Below are positions 44,450-55,100 of a stretch of 64,000 nt of DNA, piece after piece (the first letter of the stretch is position 1; every line of letters begins with the position of its first letter). The DNA lies in the NCBI GenBank assembly GCA_947631915.1, contig CANRNC010000007.1, forward strand, positions 1 through 64,000. The letters run 5' to 3'. Position numbers and translations under genes: made by a program. Below the pieces are notes generated by a model. That model was not told the DNA's origin. It saw only the letters and a list, made by a program, of their open reading frames with translations, and made no database searches. This DNA comes from an uncultured Clostridia bacterium. Lineage in GTDB: Bacteria; Bacillota; Clostridia; TANB77; CAG-508.

Positions 44450-44466
44450 AACTTTTCCTCCTAATT

Positions 44467-45573
44467 TTAAATATTATTTACATCATTTTCTGTATCTGGA
44501 GCATTATCTAAATATTCTTCTTGCTTTTTCAAAATTTTTTCTATTGCTGTTCCCTTATAATATGTAGTTAATGCTATATTAAGTTTTATCTTAGCAAATC
44601 TTTTTTCTGTTTTATTCTTATCTTTCTTTTCATCTTCAACCATTTGGATTTCTAGATTTTCTACTTGATTTTTCATGTCTAAAACAAATCTTGTAACACC
44701 ATCTACTTCTGCTCCTGAAAAGGCAATCACAAATTTAGGTCCCATGTATCTTACAAATATATACTCACTTGCTAAATTATCTTTTATAGTATCGCACATA
44801 TCCATAATTGCTTGATTTCCGGTCTCTCGATTGAATTCCTTATTGATCTTTTCAATATTTGTAATTTTCATCATACAGATCGTTGACGTAGTATACTTAT
44901 CTATTATTTTTCTTCCTTCATTAAATAAATATTCTCCAGATTTTAAAGCTGAATAATAATCATCACGTGTTAAACTCTCAACGATATTTTGATAGTTTAC
45001 AATCCTAAATACAGATAAGATGTTATCTTTTACAACTTCAAGTATTGTAGTATCAATATCGTCAAAAGCATGTGGTATTCCACTTTCTATTATCCAATAT
45101 CCTATATAAACATTTTCTATGTATAGTGGAAAAAACATTGCTGCTTTAGCTCTTCCAAATTCACTTTTTTGATATGGTAACCTTTCATTTTCTTGATCAA
45201 CAGTAATATATTTAGGTGTAGCAGTTGTTATACTATCTCTAAATATGTCTTCATTATGCAGACTCCTAAGGTTGTCCCAATGCTTTTCTTCAACATTTGA
45301 AGCTCTAATTACATATTCTGTTCCATTAAATTCTACAATTGTAGAATATTTTATATCGTATTCTTGTATTAAGATTTCATTAATTCTCTTAATTTTTTCC
45401 TCTACACTCATAGAGTCTCCAACAGTTGTCATAAAATCCTGTAATACATTTAAACCGTTTATTTTCTGATTAATGTTTTTGTAATTATTAACTTCTTTAT
45501 GTATCTTTATATTAAATAAAATTAACATTATTATTATTGCAACTAAAACTATTATTACACCTATTATCCACAT
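44467..45573 (-). CDS. Membrane-anchored GAF + degenerate GGDEF-like protein
   Basis: N-terminal TM; GAF-like middle; GGDEF-like C-terminal with RYMGPKF replacing the RYGGDEF-type motif. Confidence 0.6.
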   Translation of the reverse strand: MWIIGVIIVLVAIIIMLILFNIKIHKEVNNYKNINQKINGLNVLQDFMTTVGDSMSVEEKIKRINEILIQEYDIKYSTIVEFNGTEYVIRASNVEEKHWDNLRSLHNEDIFRDSITTATPKYITVDQENERLPYQKSEFGRAKAAMFFPLYIENVYIGYWIIESGIPHAFDDIDTTILEVVKDNILSVFRIVNYQNIVESLTRDDYYSALKSGEYLFNEGRKIIDKYTTSTICMMKITNIEKINKEFNRETGNQAIMDMCDTIKDNLASEYIFVRYMGPKFVIAFSGAEVDGVTRFVLDMKNQVENLEIQMVEDEKKDKNKTEKRFAKIKLNIALTTYYKGTAIEKILKKQEEYLDNAPDTENDVNNI

Positions 45574-45600
45574 ATCAGTTTAAGGCTCACTCCTTTTTTT

Positions 45601-48063
45601 CTATTTATATTGTCGTTTCATTTGATCTAAAGTAGTATTCATATTATTTGAGAATGTTGTATTATTTTGTTGGTAGCTCATATAATTTCCATTATTATGT
45701 TTTTTCTTAAGTGTACCACCTGATATCACTGGATATACTTGATCAGCTAATTTATTTAAGCAAGTCATAAATACTTTATTATACCCTCTTGTTGATATTT
45801 CACAATTAGCTATTCCTGATAAATATATTGAATATGCATCTATATCAAACGGAACTACCGTCTTAATTATTGTTTTCATATCAAATAGTCTATCTTGTAT
45901 AGACATTTCAGGGTCATTATAAGTTGACATTCCACCAACTACCATTTCTTCATTTAATCCTCTTACTCTTTGTGCTTTATTTATAACTGCTCTTAATTTT
46001 TCAGGTTGCAAAATATTATTTAGTTTCAATCTTCTTAAAAATTCAGTTAAAGGTTGAATTGTTAAAACATCCATACTTTGAACCATATATATTTCTTGTG
46101 CTACTCTAAAATATTCTTTATTAGTTGAATAATCACAGTCTAATAAAATTAAAGAAAAATTCTTAACTAACGTTGTTAACATATTTTCTATACTATAGTC
46201 AGTATTTCTAATATTAGGTGATGAAGTAAATACTGTTAGATTTTTATTTACTTCTATTCCAATAGGTTCTCCTCTTTTTAAATTCTCCATAGACGCATAG
46301 GCTATTTCTCTTAATTCTTCTCTATTTTCTGTATATATATAATAGGAGTTTTTATTCATTGTTAAATCAACAATAGCTGTCTTTATACCATTATTTGATA
46401 ATATATCTGCTATATTATTTACTAGAAATGAAACTCCATTTTTTGAAGTACCTACAAAAGAAACAATTTTTTTATCTTGGGTTAATAAATATGATATATC
46501 TACTTCTTTGCTCTTTTCTTGTGTCTCTATTGGTTTATTAAATGATGATGCACCAATGTTATTCATTGGCTGAACATTATTAATGTTACTTACATCATTT
46601 TGCATTGTCTGTTGAAATGTTTGATTCTCAAAGCCTGGTAATGATCCAGTTCCTGTATTTTCCATTCTAGGTGATTCAACTGGCTCAAAATCATCTTCAA
46701 TATCTGGTAATGTTGAAGGTTCAACATCCTCTATTTCTGGTAATCTTGCAGGTTCAATTTCTTCAAGTTCTGGTAATTTTGCAGGTTCGATGTCTTCAAT
46801 TTCAGGTAGTTTTGCAGGCTCTATTTGTTCAAATCCTGGTAACATTGAACTTATTTCTTGGCTGTTTTCTTCTACTAGAGGTTTTATTGTATCTTCACCT
46901 GAAGGATATGCTTCATTCTGTATTTCTGGAAGTGGATTTTTTCTAGGTCTTCCCCTTCCTCTCTTTGGAGTAGTATCTTGTGGTTCAACAACAACTTTTC
47001 TAGGTCTTCCTCTTCCTCTCTTTACTGGTTGTTCTATTTGAGGTTCTACAGAAGATATAGGTTCTATAGGTTTTACCTGCTCAATTGTATCTATTGGTTC
47101 TAATGGAATTTCTCTTTCCATCGTATTTATTGGTTCTAATGGAGTCATATTCTCTATCTTATCTATTTGTTCAGCTATTTCATCAGCATCGTTTTCTATA
47201 GGTTCTGTCACTATACTAGCTTGATTTGTATTTGTAATTTTCCTTACTTCATTGCTTTTTCTCATAGCTGATGGTATTATAACTGGTCCAATAGGCTGTC
47301 TTGAATGTGTGTCTACAATTTTAGAAACATTTAAATTATTCTTCTTTGTTTCTTCTCTTTTTACAGTATCTGGACTATATGTCATTATAGATTGATATTT
47401 AGTTGATTGTGCTTCAAGTACAGCCTTAACATCCATTGGTAAAAATTTTATTATTATTTTCAATTGATCATCATTATATTGCTCTGCAATACTATTAAAA
47501 CTCTCAACATATCTTTCTTCGTTTTTTCCTAATCTTCTATAATGAGATAAAATATTTTGAATTTCTACTTCACTTACGTTCTTTTCGTTTTCTTGCTCAT
47601 ATTCTCCCTGTTCAATTCTATAATAAGTCTTCGCTTCTTTTTTTGTACGTGGTTTATTTAAAAGATGACATACATTTTCAATTGTTCTGTCATTTCCAAT
47701 TAATGCATCATAGACTCCTATTGAAAATAATTTTATTAATAGGTTATCTGCCTTTTCTCTTCTTTCAGAACAAATTACAACTATAGGTATATCTCTTCCT
47801 GTACTATCAATTGCTTCATCGCTTATACCATCCAACTTTTCAAATATAAATTTATCTATAGCATCATAATTATTATTAGTAAATGGCTCTAAATCCTCAC
47901 TTATTACTATTCTGTCATATGTTTGATTTCTTTGCAATTCCTTAATTATAGCATTAAAATAATATACATTTTTTGAAGATATTATTTCTTTATAATCCCT
48001 TTGATAATCTTTTATTATTTTTTCTGCTATATCCTCTGTGCTAACTGCGAATAAAACTTTCAT
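45601..48063 (-). CDS. CpaE-like MinD/ParA-family protein with long disordered linker containing two AT-hook-like motifs
   Basis: Receiver-like N-terminus; KRGRGRPRK twice; EIEPAKLPEIED repeats; C-terminal MinD-like KKIVSFVGTSKNGVSFLVNNIADILSNNGIKTAIVDLT. Confidence 0.65.
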   Translation of the reverse strand: MKVLFAVSTEDIAEKIIKDYQRDYKEIISSKNVYYFNAIIKELQRNQTYDRIVISEDLEPFTNNNYDAIDKFIFEKLDGISDEAIDSTGRDIPIVVICSERREKADNLLIKLFSIGVYDALIGNDRTIENVCHLLNKPRTKKEAKTYYRIEQGEYEQENEKNVSEVEIQNILSHYRRLGKNEERYVESFNSIAEQYNDDQLKIIIKFLPMDVKAVLEAQSTKYQSIMTYSPDTVKREETKKNNLNVSKIVDTHSRQPIGPVIIPSAMRKSNEVRKITNTNQASIVTEPIENDADEIAEQIDKIENMTPLEPINTMEREIPLEPIDTIEQVKPIEPISSVEPQIEQPVKRGRGRPRKVVVEPQDTTPKRGRGRPRKNPLPEIQNEAYPSGEDTIKPLVEENSQEISSMLPGFEQIEPAKLPEIEDIEPAKLPELEEIEPARLPEIEDVEPSTLPDIEDDFEPVESPRMENTGTGSLPGFENQTFQQTMQNDVSNINNVQPMNNIGASSFNKPIETQEKSKEVDISYLLTQDKKIVSFVGTSKNGVSFLVNNIADILSNNGIKTAIVDLTMNKNSYYIYTENREELREIAYASMENLKRGEPIGIEVNKNLTVFTSSPNIRNTDYSIENMLTTLVKNFSLILLDCDYSTNKEYFRVAQEIYMVQSMDVLTIQPLTEFLRRLKLNNILQPEKLRAVINKAQRVRGLNEEMVVGGMSTYNDPEMSIQDRLFDMKTIIKTVVPFDIDAYSIYLSGIANCEISTRGYNKVFMTCLNKLADQVYPVISGGTLKKKHNNGNYMSYQQNNTTFSNNMNTTLDQMKRQYK

Positions 48064-48069
48064 TAGTTT

Positions 48070-48480
48070 TTAACTCCTTCCGAATTTTACTACTACTACA
48101 AATACAAATGGCAATACTTGACATATAATTAGTATTGTTACAAATGCAATTATAGCGAAAAAACCTTTGTATCTTGTGTCTAACTTCCTTATACCTATTA
48201 CATATTGATATATAGCTGCAACTGATATTCCTAAAAAACATAGTGGTATACTAAAAAATCTAACTTGGTTTAATATGTATGCAGCAAATCCATATGTCTC
48301 ATCTCCATATGCCTCTACATAATCCTCTAACTCTTTTGAAGCTTTTTCTTTTATTTCAATCAATTTACCTGTTGTTTCAGAATTTAATACATCTTCACCA
48401 TTTGAGGCATATACTTTATATGAAAACATAATAGATAAAATACAGATTATTATTAGTAAAGTAATTACAATCTTTTTCAT
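48070..48480 (-). CDS. Small membrane protein (N-terminal signal/TM plus two C-terminal TMs)
   Basis: ORF 136 aa immediately upstream of the CpaE-like gene. Confidence 0.5.
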   Translation of the reverse strand: MKKIVITLLIIICILSIMFSYKVYASNGEDVLNSETTGKLIEIKEKASKELEDYVEAYGDETYGFAAYILNQVRFFSIPLCFLGISVAAIYQYVIGIRKLDTRYKGFFAIIAFVTILIICQVLPFVFVVVVKFGRS

Positions 48481-48614
48481 ATATACTTCTCCTTATATTT
48501 TTACTTATAAAATTCATATAAATATCATACACTACAATTTAAAAAATATCAAGTTATTTTTTACAATTTATTTAATTTATTAATTACTTCCGTAAGCATC
48601 TAGTTAATAAGATT

Positions 48615-48638
48615 TAGGCACAGGATATTCCTGTGCCT
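48615..48638. terminator. Hairpin terminator
   Basis: aggcacaggatattcctgtgcct. Confidence 0.6.
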
Positions 48639-48646
48639 ATACTTAA

Positions 48647-49459
48647 TTATTTTATATATGATATTGGATTTAAATATTCATTATCTTTTAATATCTCAAA
48701 ATGTAGATGTGGTTTATCTAAAACTTCAAAACTAGAAGTACTACCAACAGTTCCTATTGTTTGTCCTTTAATTACATTCTCCCCTACTGTTACAAATTCA
48801 GCAGTTAATAAATTAGAGTATCTTGTTTCATATCCATTTGTATGTTCTATAATTACTGTTATTCCATATCTAGGATCATTTTTTATTGATTTTACTGTTC
48901 CTTCAGCAGATGCCTTAACCACTGTTGCTAACTCTGCTTCTATATCCACTCCATTGTGCGTTGTCCATTCTTTTAAAGTTTCTGAATATATTAGGTTTTC
49001 TTTACTATATTCTTTTATTATCTCTCCTTCTAGCGGTTTTATAAATATTGGATCTGGTATTACAGTAACAGGTGTATTTTGCTGTGTTTGTTCTGTTACA
49101 ACTGTTTCTTTTGTATCATTGATTTTGTTTTCTTTCTTATCTTCTTCTGATTTTGTTTCATGTGCTGTATTATTTTTTACTTCATCTACGGTTTTACCAA
49201 TTGAACTACTAGTTTCTTCATAATCTTCTATCAATTCATTATTATTAGTTTGTTCTGGCATAGTTTGTTTTAAGCTTATTGTTTGTTCTTTATATTCAGA
49301 ATACATCCTATTTATATTTATAATCATGCCAATAATAAGAGATAGAACTACAAGTATTGTTAAAATGATACTTACATAAGTAATTTTTTTTATCTTATTT
49401 TTCATTTTCTCTCCTCCTTTGATAAATACATTATTTCCATTTTTTTCTTTACTATACAT
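48647..49459 (-). CDS. M23-family peptidase, SpoIIQ-like
   Basis: N-terminal TM; THNGVDIEAELATVVKASAEGTVKSIKNDPRYGITVIIEHTNGYETRYSNL..GTVGSTSSFEVLDKPHLHFEI; adjacent to spoIID. Confidence 0.85.
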   Translation of the reverse strand: MYSKEKNGNNVFIKGGEKMKNKIKKITYVSIILTILVVLSLIIGMIININRMYSEYKEQTISLKQTMPEQTNNNELIEDYEETSSSIGKTVDEVKNNTAHETKSEEDKKENKINDTKETVVTEQTQQNTPVTVIPDPIFIKPLEGEIIKEYSKENLIYSETLKEWTTHNGVDIEAELATVVKASAEGTVKSIKNDPRYGITVIIEHTNGYETRYSNLLTAEFVTVGENVIKGQTIGTVGSTSSFEVLDKPHLHFEILKDNEYLNPISYIK

Positions 49460-49464
49460 TAATT

Positions 49465-50462
49465 TTACTTTATATTAATTATTTCTACCCCTGTATAATA
49501 GTGTTCTATAATTTCTTTATATTTATAGCCTTGGTTTGCTAATGCATCTGCACCTGTTTGACTCATTCCGAACGCCATGCCCATATCCAATTACATTAAA
49601 TTTTATATTTTGTCCTTCTATACTAATTTCAAAATTGGTTGATTTTAATCCTAATATTGCTCTTAATTCCACACCAGATAAGTTAATATTTCCTATTCTA
49701 ATTGTTTTTACTCTTCCACTTTCTGTATATTCTAGTATTTGTATTGTATTATCGCTCCCGAACTCAAAATTACTATATTTTTCTTTTAGTTTTTCAGCTA
49801 ATTGTTCATATGTAAAATTAACTTCTGAACTATATTGCTCATATCCTTCTTCTCCGTGCAGTTTCTACACTTTGTAAATATGGGTAATCTCCTCCTCCCC
49901 ATACACCAGATGCAATTTCTGTCTTTCCACCACTATTTGCATGATATAATGCATTAATCATTTCTCCTTCATAAGTTACAACTTCACCAATTGTACTATT
50001 GACTGCCTCTACAATTTTATTCCAATATTCTGTTCTTACATCTTCATTCCATTTTTCTAATCTGTTCTCTTTAGATATCCATGCTTGACAACAACTCGAA
50101 GAATCGCATATATCAGCATTACCATGTTTGCCTTTGTTTTTAATTATTGTGTATATTGTATATGTCCTTGCAACAACTGCTTGTGCCTTTAATGCCTCCA
50201 TATTATATGAAGCTGGTATTTCCGCTGAAACAACATTGCACAAGTACTCATCTAGATTCACTTCTTCAATACTGTTGCTAGCTGTATGTAACAATTTAAT
50301 TGTTGTAAAATCGTTATAATCATATGTACTATCTACTTGTAGTTCTTGAGGCTTTTTATTTTCCGAAAGAACTGGCGCAGTCTCAAATCTTTGTGTAAAA
50401 ATTATCGGTATTAAAAAGCATAAAAATATTATTAATATAATAAATATAATTGTTTTTTTCAT
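49465..50462 (-). CDS. spoIID: Stage II sporulation protein D, encoded across two putative +1 frameshifts at CGG (49854..49856 and 49568..49570)
   Basis: Three reading-frame segments join if C49856 and C49570 are skipped: ...GGDYPYLQSVETA-GEEGYEQYSSEVNFTYEQLAEKL...GVELRAILGLKSTNFEISIEGQNIKFNVIGYGHGV-GMSQTGADALANQGYKYKEIIEHYYTGVEIINIK stop; hallmark GHGVGMSQ restored. Confidence 0.92.
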
Positions 50463-51185
50463 TATGCCTCCAACCTTTGTCTCATTTTTTCTAATACGCT
50501 TTTTTCCAATCTAGATACCTGTACCTGTGAAATCCCGAGTAATTTGCCTACTTCAGTTTGTGTCTTGTCTTTATAAAATCTTAAAATAATTATTTGTTTT
50601 TCTCTTTTATTAAGATTACTAATAACTTGGCTTAATGCCATATTATTAATTAACTTTGTCTCCTGATTCGTATCTACTGGTATCCTAGATATCAATTCTC
50701 TTTTATCATTATCATCATTAAAATCATCTTGATATATAGATTCAACTGGTCTTTGTGCTTCCATTGCAAATATAATTTCTTCCTTATCTATCTTTAACTC
50801 TTTTGATATCTGTCCAATATTCATCTCTTGATGATTTTTCTTTAAGTATTCATTTTGTAGCTGTTTTATTCTACTTCCTAATTCTTTAACACTTCTGCTT
50901 ACTTTTATTATTCCGTCATCTCTTATAAATTTCTTTATTTCTCCTAATATATATGGCACTGCATATGTTGAAACTTGTACTTCGAAGCTGGTATCAAATC
51001 TTTTTATTGCCTTTATAAATCCCATACACCCTATTTGATACAAATCTTCTGTTTCGTGATTTCTTCCTATAAATCTTTTTACTATACTCCATATTAGACC
51101 TTGATTGTCTTCAATCAATTTAGTCATTGCAATATCGTCACCGCATTTGGGCTTTTTTTATATATTCAATATTGTTTTCAAACAT
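50462..51185 (-). CDS. sigF: Forespore sigma factor SigF, encoded across a putative +1 frameshift at CGG-TGA (51141..51143)
   Basis: ATG at 51185: MFENNIEYIKKAQM then CGG TGA; skipping C51143 gives GDDIAMTKLIEDNQGLIWSIVKRFIGRNHETEDLYQIGCMGFIKAIKRFDTSFEVQVSTYAVPYILGEIKKF. Lies downstream of spoIIAA-spoIIAB. Confidence 0.92.
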
Positions 51186-51211
51186 TCCAATATCAATCCT
51201 TTGTATACTTA

Positions 51212-51628
51212 TTATTTAATTACTTTTTTCATGGTTATCTTTGTTCCCGTTCCGACAGTAGACTCAATTCTCATTTCATCCATAAAACTATCAATTATAG
51301 TAAAACCCATCCCTGATCTTTCTAATTCAGGCTTTGATGTATATAATGGCTCTTTTGCAATATCTATATTTTCGATTCCAATTCCGTTATCTTGTACTTC
51401 TATAATTACTTCTCTATTTTTCAAAATGCACGTAATATATATTATTCCTTCTGTTTCTTCATACGCATGTATAATGCAATTAGTAACAGCTTCTGATACA
51501 GCTGTTTTTATATCTGCTATTTCTTCTATTGTTGGATCTAATTGTGATACAAATGCAGCTATAGCAACTCTTGCAAAAGCCTCATTAGTTGATTTACTCA
51601 TTAGTTCCATTTTTATTTTATTATCCAT
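51212..51628 (-). CDS. spoIIAB: Anti-sigma F factor SpoIIAB
   Basis: DIKTAVSEAVTNCIIHAYE; VQDNGIGIENIDIAKEPLYTSKPELERSGMGFTIIDSFMDE. Confidence 0.95.
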   Translation of the reverse strand: MDNKIKMELMSKSTNEAFARVAIAAFVSQLDPTIEEIADIKTAVSEAVTNCIIHAYEETEGIIYITCILKNREVIIEVQDNGIGIENIDIAKEPLYTSKPELERSGMGFTIIDSFMDEMRIESTVGTGTKITMKKVIK

Positions 51629-51671
51629 TTTTTCTCTCCTGACATAATTTAATTTACAATTCTATTTGAAG

Positions 51672-51977
51672 CTAATTAATTTGTATTATCTTGTGTACTC
51701 CACTCATCTCAAATATTTTTCTTACATTTGATTTTACATTAATCATTTCTATGTTTCCTCCAAGCATACGTATCATTTTGTACCTTCCTAAAATCATTCC
51801 GATTCCGGCACTATCCATAAAAGAAACTTTATCAAAGTCAAATACAATCCTTTTAGGAATATATCTTTCAATTTCATCGTCTAATATCCTCCTTATTTTT
51901 TCTGTAGTATGATGGTCAATTTCTTCTGTAATCTGACAAGTCAGTAACTTGTCCACTTCATTATATTTTATATTCAT
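51672..51977 (-). CDS. spoIIAA: Anti-sigma F factor antagonist SpoIIAA
   Basis: STAS domain; VFDFDKVSFMDSAGIGMILGRYKMIRMLGG. Confidence 0.94.
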   Translation of the reverse strand: MNIKYNEVDKLLTCQITEEIDHHTTEKIRRILDDEIERYIPKRIVFDFDKVSFMDSAGIGMILGRYKMIRMLGGNIEMINVKSNVRKIFEMSGVHKIIQIN

Positions 51978-52087
51978 AACCTCACTCCTTTTATATAATT
52001 ATTATACATTCATTGGAAATATTTTCCAATAGCAAATCCTAGGAAGTTTTGCCGATTTATAGGAAGTTATCGCCATTTTTCGACATT

Positions 52088-52132
52088 AATAAAAGATGAG
52101 AAAGTAATTTTAGTTTTACTTTCTCATCTTTT
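52088..52132. terminator. Hairpin terminator
   Basis: aaaagatgagaaagtaa...ttactttctcatctttt. Confidence 0.6.
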
Positions 52133-52159
52133 TACTCTATATATTTACAACCATTTCTA

Positions 52160-55100
52160 TTATATTCTTACTCTATTTTCACCTAGTATGTCATAAAATT
52201 GCCTAATTGTATCTTTATTACAGAAAATTCCTCCACAAGGTTTTATATCTTCACCATCAATTACCTCTACAGGGATATTATTTCTATCACCTGAAAAAAA
52301 TCTTAAAGCACCTCTTAATTTTCTTTTTGTTTCTTCATCTATCCCAGTTATATCTAACCTTAAGGTTTTAATTTCTTTTTTAGTAAGTTCAGATATATCG
52401 TTTGCCACTATTGATACATCTGCATCTTCTCTAATACTTAATTTTCCTGTTACAAGTACAATATTATCTACCATTAGGATATTTGAAGCTTTTTGATAAC
52501 AATTTTCAAAAACTATAATTTCAGTACTTCCATAAAAGTCATCAACTGTAACAAAAGCCATAAGTGTATTGTTTTTAGTATATTTTTTCTTGATATTTGA
52601 TATAATTCCTGCATATTTAACTATTTGTCCATCTCTATAGTTTGTATCCTCATCATTTTCAATTTGCTCTAACATTTCTTTTATATCTATAGTATTAATA
52701 TCAGTTTGTTTCTCTATCTCCTGTCTAATTTTTTCCAATGGATGCCCAGATATATAGATTCCTAACATTTCCTTTTCCATTGATAATAGTTCTTTTTCTG
52801 AAAATTCTTTTAGGAAATTGTAATTATACTTAAAATCATTTAATTCTTGATTATCATTGTCTTCATTTCCAATATCAAACATACTAACTTGTCCTTGATA
52901 GCTTCTTCTGTTTTCTATTTGTATTGTGTCAATAATTCCTTCATAGGAAGCAAGAAGAGTACTCCTTGATAATCCAAATTCATCAAATGCACCTGCTTTT
53001 ATTAAGCTCTCTATACATTTTTTATTTACTGATTCTTGTTGAAGTCTTTCGCAAAAATCCGCTAAATCTTTATATTCTCCATACTTTTCTCTGTTCTCTA
53101 CAATTATATCTATAACTGTAGTTCCTACATTTTTAATACTTCCTAATCCAAATCTTATTTTTCCATCTTCAACTGTAAACTTGGTTTTACTTTTATTAAT
53201 ATCTGGTTTTAATATTTGAATATTCATATTTTTACATTCGTCTATATACATTGGAATTCTATCTAAATTTCCTAAATAGCTATTTAACGTTGCTGCCATA
53301 AATTCCTCTGGATAATATGTTTTCAAATATGCAGTTCTATATGCTACCACTGCATACGCAGCTGCATGTGATTTATTAAAAGCATATTTTGCAAATTCTG
53401 CCATTTCATCAAAGATTTTATTTGCATCTTCTGCTTTAATTCCATTTCTTACACATCCTGGTACTATTATATTTCCTTGATCATCTACTTCTCCATTTAT
53501 AAATATATTCCTTTCTTTTGCCATTACATCTAGTTTTTTCTTTCCCATTGCACGCCTAACTAAATCTGCTCTTCCAAGAGAGTAACCTGCTAGATCACGA
53601 ACAATCTGCATAACCTGCTCTTGGTATACCATACATCCATATGTTACATTTAATATAGGTATGAGTGCTGGATGTGTATATGTAGCATGTTCTGGATCAA
53701 GTTTATTCTTAATATATCTTGGAATTTGATCCATAGGTCCAGGTCTATATAATGAAACTCCAGCTATAATATCCTCTAGGCTATCCGGTTTTAACTCCTT
53801 CATGAACTTAGTCATTCCTGCACTTTCGAATTGGAATATTCCTATTGTTTTACCTTCTCCCCATAGTTTATATACATTTGGGTCATTCATTTCATCATCA
53901 TATTTTACATCTATTCCTCTGTCTTTTTTTACTAGATTTGTAGCATCTTCTAACACCGTTAAAGTTCTCAATCCTAAAAAGTCCATTTTTAATAGTCCTA
54001 ATTCTTCTAATGTTGTCATTATATATTGAGTAGCTATAGTTCCATCTTTTACATGTAATGGTACATATGTATCAACTGGTTCCTTTGTTATAACAACTCC
54101 ACATGCATGTGTTGACGCCTGTCTAGGCATTCCTTCCAATGCCATTGCTATATTTAGTAATTTTTTTACTTTTTCATCACTATCATATAGTTCTTTTAAT
54201 TCTCTATTTTCATCCATTGCTTTTTTTATAGTAATATGCAATTCATTTGGTACCATTTTAGCTAATTTATCTGTATCTGCATAAGGAAAATCCAGTACTC
54301 TCCCAACATCTCTAATAACCATTCTTGCAGACATTGTTCCAAATGTTATAATTTGAGATACATGATCTGTTCCATACTTTCTTCCAACATAGTCAATTAC
54401 CTCTTGTCTTTTTTCATCTGAAAAATCTATGTCAAAGTCTGGCATACTTATTCTCTCTGGATTCAAAAATCTTTCAAATAGTAAATTATATTTTATTGGA
54501 TCTATATCTGTTATACCTATTGCATATGCTAAAATTGAACCTGCTCCTGATCCACGTCCTGGTCCAACTGATATACCATGAGTTTTTGCATAGTTAATAA
54601 AGTCCCACACTATTAAATAGTAATCTACATATCCCATTCTGGATATTACTGAAAGTTCATATTCTTCTCTTTCTAAAATTTCTTTTTGTGGATGCTCTCC
54701 GTATCTCTCTTTAATTCCATCATCACATAATTTTTTGAAGAAATCATAGTGAGTTTCAAATTCTTCTGGTACATCATAATTAGGAAGTATTGTATGCCCA
54801 AATTCAAATTCAACATTACATTCATCTGAAATTTTTACTGTATTTTCTATAGCTTCAGGTATATTTTTAAAGTATTCACTCATTTCTTCTGGACTTTTCA
54901 CATATAACTCATCCGTATCAAATTTCATTCTATCTTCGTCCGTAATCTTCTTACCAGTTTGAATACATAATAGCACTTCATGATTATATGCATCTTCTTT
55001 TTTTAGATAATGAGCGTCATTAGTAGCAACAAGCGGAATATTTAATTTTTTTGACATTTCTATCAACTTTTGGTTTACAAGAACTTGCTCTTTTATTCCA

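Noticed and set aside
46671-46946. Plus-strand 91-aa ORF opposite the CpaE-like linker
   Set aside because: Low-complexity antisense of the EPAKLPEIE repeat region.
49465-51185. spoIID and sigF as pseudogenes
   Set aside because: All interruptions are single extra C bases forming CGG in frame, with strongly conserved coding sequence on both sides and intact neighbouring spoIIAA/spoIIAB. Decay would produce varied lesions.
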